Source: Oceanobacillus neutriphilus
GTDB lineage: Bacteria; Bacillota; Bacilli; Bacillales; Amphibacillaceae
Direction: 5' to 3'
DNA length: 64,000 nt
NCBI RefSeq assembly: GCF_014645515.1
Contig: NZ_BMLW01000009.1
Span: 174,432-238,431, forward strand
Below the pieces are notes generated by a model. That model did not search any database. It was not told where the DNA came from and saw nothing but the letters and a program-made list of their open reading frames with translations. Within the stretch, counting starts at the first letter, position 1, and each line of letters begins with the position of its first letter. Positions 8,320 through 17,172 of this stretch are shown piece after piece. Both the position numbers and the translations under genes were made by a program.

Positions 8320-9081
8320 TTAAAAAGCAGCTGTCCACCCGCCATCTGCTGTAATAACAGTTCCGTTTACAAAGCTGGATTCATCAGACGCCAGGAATAA
8401 AGCAACCTGTGCAATTTCTTCAGCTTGTCCAGATCTTGGCATCACTGCATGTGTTAATTGTGTGCGGCTGGCACCAAATTCATTCAAATTTGATATGGAC
8501 GAACCAATATTCGTTTCCACTCCACCTGGTGCAATTGCATTACATCGAATACCTTCCTTCGCATACATAAAGCCTGTATTTTTTGTTAAGCCGACAACTG
8601 CATGTTTAGATGCGACATATGCAACACCAGCATGGGCTCCATTTAAACCTCCTGTAGAAGCGGTATTAATAATATTTCCTTTGCCTTTTTCTAAGAAGAT
8701 GGGGATCGCTTTTTTGATAGCACGCATAACCCCTTTTGTATTTATATCAAAAATAAGATCCCATTTTTCATCATCAATATCACCGACAGCTTCCATTCCA
8801 TCCATAATTCCTGCATTATTTACTAATATATCAAGTGTTCCAAATTCGGAGACAGCGGTGTCTATCATATTTTCGATATCTTCCAGCTTCGCAACATTAA
8901 CTTTAAGTGCTACGGCACTGCCGCCATTATCGGAAATAGATGCAGCTGTTTGTTCTGCTCCTTCTAAATTGAGATCGGCAACAATTACTTTTGCTCCTTC
9001 TTTGCCATATAACTCTGCAATTGCTTTACCCATGCCTGAAGCAGCTCCGGTTACAATGGCTACTTTGTCTTTTAATTTCAT
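8320..9081 (-). CDS. SDR family oxidoreductase
   Basis: This 253-residue protein is a classical short-chain dehydrogenase/reductase. It has the nucleotide-binding TGAASGMGKA motif (residues 12-21), a VADLN acidic residue suggesting NAD preference, the NNAG structural motif, a catalytic Ser in NTAST, and the YVASK Tyr-Lys pair. The C-terminus GTVITADGGWTAAF is typical. An AGGAGG site precedes the ATG. The substrate is not predictable. It is a single-gene unit, with its own terminator, between catalase and metA. Confidence 0.88.
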   Translation of the reverse strand: MKLKDKVAIVTGAASGMGKAIAELYGKEGAKVIVADLNLEGAEQTAASISDNGGSAVALKVNVAKLEDIENMIDTAVSEFGTLDILVNNAGIMDGMEAVGDIDDEKWDLIFDINTKGVMRAIKKAIPIFLEKGKGNIINTASTGGLNGAHAGVAYVASKHAVVGLTKNTGFMYAKEGIRCNAIAPGGVETNIGSSISNLNEFGASRTQLTHAVMPRSGQAEEIAQVALFLASDESSFVNGTVITADGGWTAAF

Positions 9082-9332
9082 AAATACCCCTCCTAAGAAA
9101 AATTGTACCTCTTATTTATCCATCTTATAATAGGGACAACCAGTAAACAATATGCAAAAAAATCTTATTTATTTTTAGAAGAAATAGAGGAAGAAGGCTT
9201 GAACTTTTTTAGCAAGCCTTTACAATAAGAAATAGACTAATAATTTGGAAGTAGCGTTCCTTGTATAGAGCATCTTTCATTTTGAGAACAGAGCGTTTAA
9301 AATATTTTAAGCATAAAAGTGGAGGTCAGACA

Positions 9333-10244
9333 ATGCCGATTAAAATTCCAAGAGAACTGCCGGCAAAAGAGATTTTAGAAGAGGAAAATATCTTTGTGAT
9401 GGATGAACAGCGTGCCGATTCCCAGGAAATTCGTCCGCTGAGTATTCTGATCCTCAATTTAATGCCGGAAAAACAAAAGACGGAAACGCAATTGTTAAGA
9501 TATCTGGGAAATACACCGTTGCAAGTGCGGATTTCCTTTTTACGAATGGCTTCACATGAATCAAAAACAACGAGTCAGAACCACCTGGATACATTTTATA
9601 AGACCTTTGAAGAGGTTCGGGATAAAACATTTGACGGCATGATTATTACGGGTTCACCGGTAGAGCATCTCTCTTTTACAGATGTCGACTATTGGGAGGA
9701 ACTGCAGGAAATCATGGAGTGGACGAATGATCATGTTACTTCTACGCTTCATATTTGCTGGGGAGCACAAGCAGCTTTATACCATCATTATGGTATTGAT
9801 AAGCATGCACTTCCCCAGAAATGCTTTGGAGTTTTTGAGCATGAGGTGTTAGCGCCGAAAGAGCGTCTGGTAAGAGGGTTTGATGAAATATTCTTAGCAC
9901 CGCATTCCCGCTATACCACAGTTTCTTTGGAAGAAATTGATAATCATCCTGACTTGCAATTGTTAGCTGTGTCCGATGATGCGGGGGTATTTTTACTTGC
10001 TTCCAAGGATGGGAAGCATATTATGGCAACAGGACATTTAGAATATACGGCGACAACGTTAAAAGAAGAATATGAACGAGACCATGCCCGCGGTGTAGAC
10101 ACGGCATTGCCGGAAAATTATTATCCAAATAACGATCCGGACAAACTGCCGAAGCATCGCTGGAAAAGTCATTGCAGCCTGCTGTTTTCTAATTGGTTGA
10201 ATTACTATGTGTATCAGGAAACTCCATATGTTTGGGGAGAATAA
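9333..10244 (+). CDS. metA: Homoserine O-acyltransferase (probably acetyl-CoA dependent)
   Basis: MetA activates homoserine for methionine synthesis. The 303-residue protein has the catalytic Cys in [15 protein letters not shown], a His in APHSRYT and the Glu of GHLEY. The GSPVEHL segment carries a glutamate at the position that, in characterised Bacillus MetA enzymes, goes with acetyl-CoA rather than succinyl-CoA, so acetylation is likely. The ATG at 9333 follows GGAGG at 9321-9325; an upstream in-frame ATG at 9261 lacks such a site. I looked for a SAM riboswitch upstream and did not see its conserved core. Confidence 0.92.
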   Translation: MPIKIPRELPAKEILEEENIFVMDEQRADSQEIRPLSILILNLMPEKQKTETQLLRYLGNTPLQVRISFLRMASHESKTTSQNHLDTFYKTFEEVRDKTFDGMIITGSPVEHLSFTDVDYWEELQEIMEWTNDHVTSTLHICWGAQAALYHHYGIDKHALPQKCFGVFEHEVLAPKERLVRGFDEIFLAPHSRYTTVSLEEIDNHPDLQLLAVSDDAGVFLLASKDGKHIMATGHLEYTATTLKEEYERDHARGVDTALPENYYPNNDPDKLPKHRWKSHCSLLFSNWLNYYVYQETPYVWGE

Positions 10245-10372
10245 TCGCGAACTCTCTGTGACCTGAATCCCATAGCAATATGATAAAAAAAACTACATTA
10301 GTCACTGTAATCAGACTTGGTCTAATAAAATTAAATATAATGCATGAAGTATATTGTTTTGGCTTACACTTA

Positions 10373-10399
10373 AGGGGACCGGATACCTTCAGGTCCTCT
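10373..10399 (+). terminator. Probable metA terminator
   Basis: AGGGGACC and GGTCCTCT pair (one G-U) around an 11-base loop, followed by TTTATT. It lies about 130 bases after the metA stop. Confidence 0.55.
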
Positions 10400-11493
10400 T
10401 TTATTGTTGGTCGTATTCTAATGTAATTGAATTTGTCAAACCAATTCCTTATCACATAGAGTCAAACGTCTCTATAGGGAAATCCATTTCAAACATTCAG
10501 AACGTTTACTCTGTTTTTCCATTCTTTTTTATTTCGCATTACTGTGTTATGATTTTAGTTGGATTTTTCACCGTATTCCCGTTTTGATACAGGATAACCT
10601 CAAGAAGTTTCGTCCGTATGAAGAACCTCATCTTCCTAAGGTAACCGATAGTACCCATCAATTATAATAGTTATATTGTATGGGTACACATAGGGATTGT
10701 TTTCCATTAGGGAGAAACAGCTCCATATTTGATTCTCACTGCAAGCGTTTTGGGATGCTTAAACTTCTGATCTATTCATATCGCAGTTAAAATTAAGAGT
10801 GTTAATTAACGAGTATTCAGGAAAAGCAACCAAGTCCACAGTAGATAATTACGTCGAGATTTTGTAACAAACTGGCATTTACGCCAGTTTATTTTTACAT
10901 ATAACCTATTATTACTAAAATAAATAGTGTTTTTATACATTTTAGCAAAAAAATTTGTAGGTTTTTTTGTACAATTTTAGTATTTGTTATTATATTATAG
11001 GTACTGTATATTACGTATAAAGTGAAACTTCATTTAGTGTTTTGTATCCAACTGTCTAAGGAACAGAGGTTAAGTGTGCGGTGTCGTGGGACTGAGAATA
11101 CGATTACTCACCCTGCCGTATACATTTGTGATTACTCGTGCCACCAAAAACCGTTGTCACACCACCTTTGTGACCTATATCTTGCTGGCCAGAATCAATC
11201 GGGCGCTGGTTGCCTGGTTTCGAAATGAAATTTTCCAGTCTATCCTATTCTTGAAGTGGGAGTCTTACAAAAGCCCTTCGCTGGAACGAGTAATCGCGGT
11301 CCCGGTCCAGCCAGTTATACTATAATAAAATTCAAACTGAAGATCGTGCAGTATGTGAAAATTTATTAAATCTGATTAAGATAATTGATTTATTCTAAAG
11401 AAGAAGCACATATAAGAGAAAAAAGAGAAGTAAAAAATACATCATTCACATATTCTTCATCTATGCACGGAGCAAAACAAAAGGAGAGTAAGT
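10400..11493. other. Gene-poor tract of unknown content
   Basis: No convincing gene is present in about 1.1 kb. GTACCCAT at 10651 pairs with ATGGGTAC ending at 10687, forming a 37-bp palindrome with an AT-rich core. A good plus-strand terminator lies at 10869-10895, with nothing recognisable upstream to terminate. The segment 11040-11325 is visibly richer in G and C than its surroundings and is open in two plus frames (68 and 83 codons) without a ribosome site. GATTACTCGT (11130-11139) recurs inverted at 11285-11294. It may be the remains of a mobile element or decayed gene. Confidence 0.4.
10869..10896 (+). terminator. Intrinsic terminator without an obvious gene
   Basis: AAACTGGC and GCCAGTTT form a perfect 8-bp stem around six bases, followed by ATTTTTA. 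It implies transcription from the tract upstream. Confidence 0.65.
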
Positions 11494-12906
11494 ATGGCTA
11501 AAACAGAAAAGAAAAAAAAGTTCCAGATGCCACATATTTATGTGATTTTATTTTTATTTAGTGCTCTGGCAGCAATTGCAACTTATTTTGTGCCGGCCGG
11601 AGAATTTGAAAGGGTTCCTGGCCCTGATGGGAGGGAAACAGTTGACCCGAACTCATTTACGCAGATTGAATCAACACCAGTAGGTATTACAGACTTTTTA
11701 ACTGTTATACCTAGAGGACTTATCGATGCTGGAGAAGTTGTGTTCTTTACATTCATTATCGGCGGTATGTTCATGGTTTTGAGAACAACTGGGATTATCG
11801 AAATTGTCGTTGATCGTTTGGCAAATAAATTTTCTAAGCGAAGTATATTTCTGATTCCAATTTTAACAACCGTATTTGCAGTAATTGCGACACTTATTGG
11901 AACACCGGAGTTGGCTCTTGTCTATATCCCTGTAATTATGCCGCTGATGATTGCTTTAGGGTACGACTCAATAGTTGCAGCAAGTGTTTCATTAGTAGGT
12001 CCTGTTATTGGGTTTACGGCTGGCGTTTTAAATCCTATTAACGTAGGACTTTCACAGCAAATTGTTGGTCTTCCAGTTTTCTCTGGAATTGAGCTGCGAC
12101 TTGTCTTATTTGTGATTGCATTACCAGTGGGAATCTTCTTCATAATGCGCTATGCAAAAAAAGTCCAGCAGGATCCAATTAAAAACAGTTTAGTATATGA
12201 AGAGGACATGGAGAAAAGAGAACTTTATAAACATAAAGATAATATAGAAATGAGAACAATGAATACAAGGCAAAAGTTTGGAACAGTTGCAGCACTACTA
12301 TTTGCATTAGTTTTAGTCTATGGTGTATTAAACGAAGGCTGGTTTATGGTCGAAATGGCTGGTCTCTTTATTTTCATGGGAATTGTTGTGGGTTTAATTT
12401 CTGGGCTTAATGCAACGGAAATTTCTGAAGCATTTACCAAAGGATTTCGTGAAGTTTTAATGGGGGCAATAATTATTGGTCTTGCCCGGTCAGTAGCAGT
12501 TGTACTTGAAGATGGGCGTATCATGGATACCATTGTAAATGCTCTTGGTTCTGTTGTAGGTGAAATGCCATCCGTTCTTGGGGCGGTTGGGATGTTCTTA
12601 GCACAGTTGACCATCAATTTTATCATCCCATCCGGAAGTGGACAAGCTCTTGTAACTATGCCGATTATGGGGCCTCTGGCTGATATCATTGGTGTTACAA
12701 GACAAACTGCTGTACTCGCATTTCAAGTTGGAGATGGATTTGCACATATTCTGTTCCCGACATCAGGTTATTTCATGGCAGCATTAGTTATTGCCGGCGT
12801 TTCATGGCAGAAGTGGATTCGCTTTTATCTGCCGGTATTCTTAGTGTTGTCGGGAATTGGAATTGTCATGCTAATCTTTGCACAGCTTGTTCAATGGACA
12901 GGGTGA
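11494..12906 (+). CDS. YfcC/DcuC-family membrane carrier
   Basis: This 470-residue polytopic membrane protein has about 11-12 hydrophobic helices and the two-half architecture of the DcuC/YfcC ion-transporter superfamily. Recognisable pieces are PHIYVILFLF at the first helix, GTPELALVYIPVIMPLM and NPINVGLSQQIVGLP in the first half, and NFIIPSGSGQALVTMPIM plus HILFPTSGYFMAAL in the second half. Relatives are annotated as C4-dicarboxylate, short-chain fatty acid or amino acid carriers, so the substrate is open. GGAGAG precedes the ATG. It is a single-gene unit with a terminator. Confidence 0.82.
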   Translation: MAKTEKKKKFQMPHIYVILFLFSALAAIATYFVPAGEFERVPGPDGRETVDPNSFTQIESTPVGITDFLTVIPRGLIDAGEVVFFTFIIGGMFMVLRTTGIIEIVVDRLANKFSKRSIFLIPILTTVFAVIATLIGTPELALVYIPVIMPLMIALGYDSIVAASVSLVGPVIGFTAGVLNPINVGLSQQIVGLPVFSGIELRLVLFVIALPVGIFFIMRYAKKVQQDPIKNSLVYEEDMEKRELYKHKDNIEMRTMNTRQKFGTVAALLFALVLVYGVLNEGWFMVEMAGLFIFMGIVVGLISGLNATEISEAFTKGFREVLMGAIIIGLARSVAVVLEDGRIMDTIVNALGSVVGEMPSVLGAVGMFLAQLTINFIIPSGSGQALVTMPIMGPLADIIGVTRQTAVLAFQVGDGFAHILFPTSGYFMAALVIAGVSWQKWIRFYLPVFLVLSGIGIVMLIFAQLVQWTG

Positions 12907-12928
12907 TTTAAAACAGGTATAAAAGATA

Positions 12929-12990
12929 AATAGGCTTTCTAATGAATACATGGTTTATTAACTCTAAAATAGAGAACCTATTTATTTCAT
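12929..12990 (+). terminator. Probable terminator of the YfcC-type gene
   Basis: AAATAGG...TCTA and TAGAGAACCTATTT pair with two mismatches. A T-rich tail follows. Confidence 0.5.
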
Positions 12991-13045
12991 TAAAATCTTG
13001 TGAAATCACTAGTAAATACAGGTGTTTGATAATTAATCAATTTTA

Positions 13046-13090
13046 AAAAGAAAAAACGATGGAGGAATTCCACCGTTTTTTCTTTTTGAT
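13046..13090. terminator. Bidirectional terminator, YfcC-type gene / queT
   Basis: AAAAAGAAAAAACG and CGTTTTTTCTTTTT are exact complements around a GC-rich inner part. It gives long U-tails in both directions and overlaps the queT stop. Confidence 0.75.
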
Positions 13091-13572
13091 TATATAAGCT
13101 TATCGAAGCGCAGGCGTTTCTGCAAAGCAGAAATAACTGGAATGCCTATAAGTAATATAATCAGTTCGCTCATTGCCAGTGTGAACCAAATGAATAGAAA
13201 TGACCATTCTACTACTACATTTAAAGCGAAAGCTACAATAAACATATTAAAGCTGAAAATTAATGTATTAAGGAATAAAAGCGTTAATGTATTTTTAATA
13301 TATTTTTTTAAAAAAATAATTATTCCTAAGGATATAGCAGTGTGCGCTGTCCCAAACACTAAATCTAAACCGCCAGCCATTGAAAATAAATTTGTTAAAA
13401 ATACACCAATGGTAATTCCGAAAAAGTAACGTTTATCAAAGATAACCAGATGATTAAATACCTCTGATATTCGAAATTGAATTACTCCAAATGCGACTGG
13501 AGCTACCAGTAAAGATACTGCAACGTATAATGCTGCAATAATCCCATTAATAACAAGTGTTCTTATATGCAT
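13090..13572 (-). CDS. queT: QueT family queuosine precursor transporter
   Basis: QueT is a small integral membrane protein, the substrate-binding S component of an energy-coupling factor importer for a queuosine precursor such as preQ1. The 160-residue sequence has about five to six helices and the family segment VAPVAFGVIQFRISEVFNHLVIF, whose polar and charged residues line the substrate pocket. The RBS lies within the aptamer end of a preQ1-I riboswitch immediately upstream, which independently supports the assignment. The shared ECF energising module (EcfA, EcfA', EcfT) is not in the window. Confidence 0.92.
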   Translation of the reverse strand: MHIRTLVINGIIAALYVAVSLLVAPVAFGVIQFRISEVFNHLVIFDKRYFFGITIGVFLTNLFSMAGGLDLVFGTAHTAISLGIIIFLKKYIKNTLTLLFLNTLIFSFNMFIVAFALNVVVEWSFLFIWFTLAMSELIILLIGIPVISALQKRLRFDKLI

Positions 13573-13582
13573 ATTTTATTTT

Positions 13583-13625
13583 CCTCCTAGTTTTTTAGCG
13601 TGGGATGGTTACGAACCACGTCATG
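13583..13625 (-). promoter_or_regulatory. preQ1-I riboswitch controlling queT
   Basis: On the minus strand a CGTGG/CCACG stem encloses TTCGTAACCATC, and is followed by the A-rich CTAAAAAACTA tail and then GGAGG, the queT ribosome site. This is the small class I preQ1 aptamer layout. The A-rich tail would pair into the stem-loop as a pseudoknot and hide the Shine-Dalgarno sequence when preQ1 is bound, so control is translational. Confidence 0.88.
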
Positions 13626-13910
13626 CAACGCTTATCATATCAGTATTCGAATCGGAAAACAATCGTTTTATACTATTTTTATTTGCAGAGTAACGATTAA
13701 TCGATTTTATACTTTTCTCGTTACTGGTTCAATCATGGCAATATGGATTGCTGCTGCAGCTATTATTATAAGTATTGCTTTAAACAGAAATTGAAGAATC
13801 TGAATGAGAATACATTTTTGACCGTCGGACTTTACTCATTTATAATTAGTTACATAAAGTAAGTTAATTATTTTTAGTTAAATATAAAACCGGAAAGGTG
13901 ACTATGATAA

Positions 13911-14768
13911 ATGGAAAAGAAATTTTTTGATGAACAAGCAATACATGTGTCAGATATAACTATTCAAGTAACAGATTTGCAACGGTCTATTGAATTTTAT
14001 CAAGATTTTTTAGGTTTTCAGGTGATAGAGGAAACAGAGGATAAAGCGATGCTTTCAGCTGATGGAAAAAAGGGGCTAATCAATCTGGAGCAGCCGGAAG
14101 AGGTTATACCAAAACAGAGAAGGACAACCGGTCTCTATCATTTTGCTATTCTGCTGCCGGCAAGAAAGGATTTGGCTGCTTTTCTAAAGCATCTTCTGCA
14201 AGCAGGAAGAGCGTACTCTTTACAATTAGGCGCTGCTGATCACTTAGTCAGTGAAGCACTCTATTTCTCAGATCCGGATGGAAATGGGATTGAAATAGCG
14301 AGAGACCGATTATCTGAAAGCTGGAGCTGGTCAGAAGAACTTGTACAGATGAGTACAGAACCGCTGGATGCAGATGGACTTCTCGAATTAGCCACAGAGG
14401 AATGGAAGGGCATGCCTGAAGAAACTATTATTGGCCATATTCACTTACATGTGAATGATTTGCCAAAAGCAAAGGAATTTTATGTAGAAGGATTAGGCTT
14501 TCAAGAAGTGACCGCTTATCCTGGAGCTTCTTTTTTATCTGACAGCGGTTATCACCACCATATTGCAATAAATACGTGGAATGGAGAAGGGGCGCCGGTT
14601 CCGGATTCCAATGAAACTGGGTTGAAGTTTTTTACAATAACTTATCCAATGAAGGAAGAGGCAGACGAGGCTGTTCAAAGACTGGAAGCATTGGGTTATC
14701 CGGTTCACAAGGGGATGATAAAAGACCCGGCAGGAAATCAAATCTTTTTATCTGATTTGACAAAGTAA
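13911..14768 (+). CDS. catE: Catechol-2,3-dioxygenase-like protein with two VOC domains
   Basis: The 285-residue length and paired vicinal-oxygen-chelate domains match Bacillus CatE, an extradiol ring-cleaving enzyme that removes catechol. Domain 1 (about 10-130) contains ITIQVTDLQRSIEFYQDFLGF, LYHFAIL and FSDPDGNGIEI. Domain 2 (about 165-283) contains HIHLHVNDLPKAKEFYVEGLGF, HHHIAINTW and DPAGNQIFL. The metal would be held by two histidines and a glutamate. An AAGGTG site precedes the start. An mhqR/mhqD-like pair 1 kb downstream points to the same aromatic-electrophile stress response. Confidence 0.85.
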   Translation: MEKKFFDEQAIHVSDITIQVTDLQRSIEFYQDFLGFQVIEETEDKAMLSADGKKGLINLEQPEEVIPKQRRTTGLYHFAILLPARKDLAAFLKHLLQAGRAYSLQLGAADHLVSEALYFSDPDGNGIEIARDRLSESWSWSEELVQMSTEPLDADGLLELATEEWKGMPEETIIGHIHLHVNDLPKAKEFYVEGLGFQEVTAYPGASFLSDSGYHHHIAINTWNGEGAPVPDSNETGLKFFTITYPMKEEADEAVQRLEALGYPVHKGMIKDPAGNQIFLSDLTK

Positions 14769-14856
14769 AAAATCTCTCCATGAAAATAGTGGATAGGAAA
14801 ATACAATTAAGGTAGAATAAAAACACAATAAGCAGGGTGAGATGAGGAGTACATTC

Positions 14857-15807
14857 ATGGAGTATGTCTTATTAATTATCGGGTTTGCATTATTAGTCAA
14901 AGGAGCAGACTGGTTTGTTGACGGTTCCTCTAATATTGCACAGCTGTTGCGTGTTCCGCCGATTTTAATTGGATTAACGATTGTTGCCTTAGGGACGAGT
15001 GCACCGGAAGCGACGGTAAGTATTATTGCGGCTGTGCAGGGAACAGCTGATGTAGCAGTCGGAAATGTGGTTGGAAGCAATATCTTTAATATTACAATGG
15101 TTGTTGGATTGGCAGCAGCTATTTACCCGCTTCAGGTTCAGAATGAAATGATTGTCAAACAAATTCCTTTTGCATTATTGGCTGCAGTAGCACTGTTTGC
15201 ATTAGGAAGCGATATGCTGCTTCAAGGATCAACAGAAAATATCCTCAGCAGAAGTGATGGAATCATTTTCTTTCTGTTTCTAGCGATTTTTATGTATTAC
15301 ATTATTGAGGTCGGTTTGAAAAGCAGGAAAGAAACCAAAGCTATTAAAGATTCAAATGTAAAATGGGGGAAGAGTACACTGATTACTCTTCTTGGGCTGG
15401 CTGCAATTATTCTTGGAGGACAGTTTGTTGTGACCAACGCTACAGAAATTGCTTTGTCCTGGGGAATGAGTGAAGCGTTAGTCGGTTTGACCATTGTTGC
15501 AATAGGAACCTCATTGCCTGAATTAGTTACTTCTATCTCGGCAGCACTTAAAAATGAAAGTGAAATCGCATTGGGAAACGTTGTCGGCAGTGGGATTTTT
15601 AATATTTTATTTGTTCTTGGGGCAGCATCACTTATTTCACCTTTATCCATCAACCCAGTGATTTTTACGGATATCTGGATAATGATAGCATTGACGATAC
15701 TCTTGTTAATTTTTTCGCGAACAAGCTTCCGAATTGGAAGAAGAGAAGGAATTATATTGGCTCTCATCTATATAGTGTATACAGTCTATATTATTATAAG
15801 AAATTAA
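14857..15807 (+). CDS. Calcium/sodium antiporter (CaCA family, YrbG-like)
   Basis: This 316-residue membrane protein exchanges cations across the cell membrane. It carries the two inverted alpha repeats that define the family: GTSAPEATVSI with GNVVGSNIFNI in the first half and GTSLPELVTSI with GNVVGSGIFNI in the second. Their acidic residues bind the ions. About ten hydrophobic helices are visible, with a short charged loop in the middle (KSRKETKAIKD). I chose the ATG at 14857 because GAGGAG lies seven bases upstream; the ATG at 14842 overlaps that site. It converges on the esterase gene. Confidence 0.88.
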   Translation: MEYVLLIIGFALLVKGADWFVDGSSNIAQLLRVPPILIGLTIVALGTSAPEATVSIIAAVQGTADVAVGNVVGSNIFNITMVVGLAAAIYPLQVQNEMIVKQIPFALLAAVALFALGSDMLLQGSTENILSRSDGIIFFLFLAIFMYYIIEVGLKSRKETKAIKDSNVKWGKSTLITLLGLAAIILGGQFVVTNATEIALSWGMSEALVGLTIVAIGTSLPELVTSISAALKNESEIALGNVVGSGIFNILFVLGAASLISPLSINPVIFTDIWIMIALTILLLIFSRTSFRIGRREGIILALIYIVYTVYIIIRN

Positions 15808-15841
15808 AAAGAAGGAGAACAAGCTCTCCTTCTTTTTAATT
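15802..15841. terminator. Bidirectional terminator, antiporter / esterase
   Basis: A perfect 17-bp stem (15802-15818 against 15825-15841) around a six-base loop, ending in A5/T5 on both sides. It overlaps the stop codons of both genes. Confidence 0.9.
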
Positions 15842-16435
15842 CGCATACCAGCTTGCAGCTGCTTTAACCTCATTCATTGTCAGCTGATGACCGTTACTTT
15901 CCCAATGAATATTGGCATTAGCACCAGCTATTGTCAATAACCGCTGTAATTCCTCTGCTTCTTCCGGCGGACACATTGGGTCGTTATCACCCGCAGCAAT
16001 AAATACCTCTGTTCCAGTTAAATCCGGGAGTTCAATTCCTTTTCTGGGAACCAACGGATGATGCAGGATTGCTTTTTGTAAGGAATTTTTATAATGGAAT
16101 AAAAGACTTCCGGCAATATTGGCTCCGTTCGAATAGCCGATAGCCGTAACCTGCTTCCGATCAAAACCAATCCTCTGGCTGGCCTCATTTAAAAATTCAT
16201 GTAATTCCTCAGTACGTTTGATTAAATCTTCTTCATCAAAGACGCCTTCCTCCAGACGGCGGAAAAAACGGGGCATACCATTTTCTAATACGTTTCCTCG
16301 GACACTCAGGACATTTGCATTTGGATCAATAATGCCTGCTAAAGGTAATAAATCACTTTCTGTGCCGCCGGTTCCGTGCAGGAGAAGGAGAGTAGGACCA
16401 TTGGGACCAGCTTTTTCTTCATAGATATATTTCAT
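15836..16435 (-). CDS. mhqD: MhqD-like alpha/beta hydrolase (carboxylesterase)
   Basis: The 199-residue protein has the phospholipase/carboxylesterase fold: LLLLHGTGGTESDLLPL as oxyanion region, nucleophile serine in GYSNG, acid in GDNDPMCP, and histidine in NGHQLT. There is no signal peptide. Bacillus MhqD belongs to a regulon induced by catechol and methylhydroquinone and repressed by MhqR. Here it sits 23 bases behind a MarR-family gene as its operon partner, which supports the name. The physiological ester is not known. Confidence 0.8.
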   Translation of the reverse strand: MKYIYEEKAGPNGPTLLLLHGTGGTESDLLPLAGIIDPNANVLSVRGNVLENGMPRFFRRLEEGVFDEEDLIKRTEELHEFLNEASQRIGFDRKQVTAIGYSNGANIAGSLLFHYKNSLQKAILHHPLVPRKGIELPDLTGTEVFIAAGDNDPMCPPEEAEELQRLLTIAGANANIHWESNGHQLTMNEVKAAASWYAN

Positions 16436-16458
16436 TGATTCTCACCCTTTCTTATCTG

Positions 16459-16893
16459 TTATTCTTTATCGCTTGCTTTATATCCAACCTTCTTTAAGAC
16501 ATCGATAACAGTCTTTTTATCACTCTCCGAGATTCCTTCAAATAGTTCTTCAATGACCTGCTGATGTTTTGGGAAAATATCATCCATGGTTTGCTTTCCT
16601 TTAACAGTGATTTCTAAATAAACTGCTCTTCTGTCATCAGGGCAATTTGTCCGGATGAGGAGTTCCTTTTTTTCAAGCTTATCAATGACGTATGTTATTG
16701 AGCCTGTACTGATTAATACTGATTCAGAAATTTCCCGGATAGTTTGTCTGCCTTTATGATACAGGGCTTCTAAAATAGCAAAATCGGATGCACGCATGCC
16801 ATGTTTTTTTATATCCTGCTTGGTAACTTCTTCTAAAGCCTTGGATGCTTTCATAGTAATTACAAAGGTTTTTAGTGATAAATTCTCAGACAT
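16459..16893 (-). CDS. mhqR: MarR family regulator, MhqR-like
   Basis: This 144-residue winged-helix protein has the MarR core: MRASDFAILEALYHKG, the recognition helix region ISESVLISTGSITYVIDKLEKKELL, and the wing NCPDDRRAVYLEITVKGK. DDRR is the family signature. Flanking helices form the dimer interface. MhqR represses quinone-detoxifying genes in Bacillus. The coupling to an MhqD-type esterase and a catE gene nearby makes the same role likely here, though other MarR paralogues cannot be excluded. The promoter region holds two TTAATTAA blocks 15 bases apart, a possible autoregulatory site. Confidence 0.75.
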   Translation of the reverse strand: MSENLSLKTFVITMKASKALEEVTKQDIKKHGMRASDFAILEALYHKGRQTIREISESVLISTGSITYVIDKLEKKELLIRTNCPDDRRAVYLEITVKGKQTMDDIFPKHQQVIEELFEGISESDKKTVIDVLKKVGYKASDKE

Positions 16894-16938
16894 TTTTTTG
16901 CCTCCTTTTATTAAGTGATAATATAAGTGTATATATTT

Positions 16939-16961
16939 TTAATTAAGATATATTTAATTAA
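16939..16961. promoter_or_regulatory. Possible MarR operator
   Basis: Two palindromic TTAATTAA blocks start 15 bases apart, 46 to 68 bases upstream of the regulator start. The area is AT-rich, so chance is a real alternative. A similar TTAATTA...TTAAATA pair lies at 13864-13884 before catE. Confidence 0.3.
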
Positions 16962-17069
16962 ATAATACTGAATTATAACTTACTTGTCAAATTGACGGGG
17001 CTTAGTCGATGCTTGTAGTAACTACAAAGGAATGCCGTATGCGATTGATTTTTCCAAATGTGGATTCAA

Positions 17070-17112
17070 AAAAGAATTCATTTTGATTATCCTTTTCAAA
17101 ATGAATTCTTTT
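17070..17112 (-). terminator. Terminator of the fetAB unit
   Basis: AAAAGAATTCATTTTG pairs exactly with CAAAATGAATTCTTTT. On the minus strand it ends in six T residues, about 60 bases after the fetB stop. Confidence 0.75.
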
Positions 17113-17172
17113 AAATTAACCTAAAAGCAGAATTTAGCTTGAAAGCCTGCAAAAATGGAGCTTCCTGTAGAC

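Noticed and set aside
9200..9232. AAGGCTTG/CAAGCCTT hairpin upstream of metA
   Set aside because: There is no T-run in the useful direction and no SAM riboswitch core, so I could not assign it a role.
11040..11130. Group II intron 5' end suggested by a GTGTG start
   Set aside because: No domain V hairpin or reverse transcriptase sequence follows.
11074..11325. 83-codon and overlapping 68-codon ORFs in the GC-rich segment
   Set aside because: Two frames are open at once, there is no ribosome site and no recognisable motif; treated as part of an unexplained tract.
13600..13794. 64-codon ORF ending in a hydrophobic helix, upstream of queT
   Set aside because: Most of it is the antisense of the preQ1 riboswitch; the short hydrophobic end has no ribosome site.
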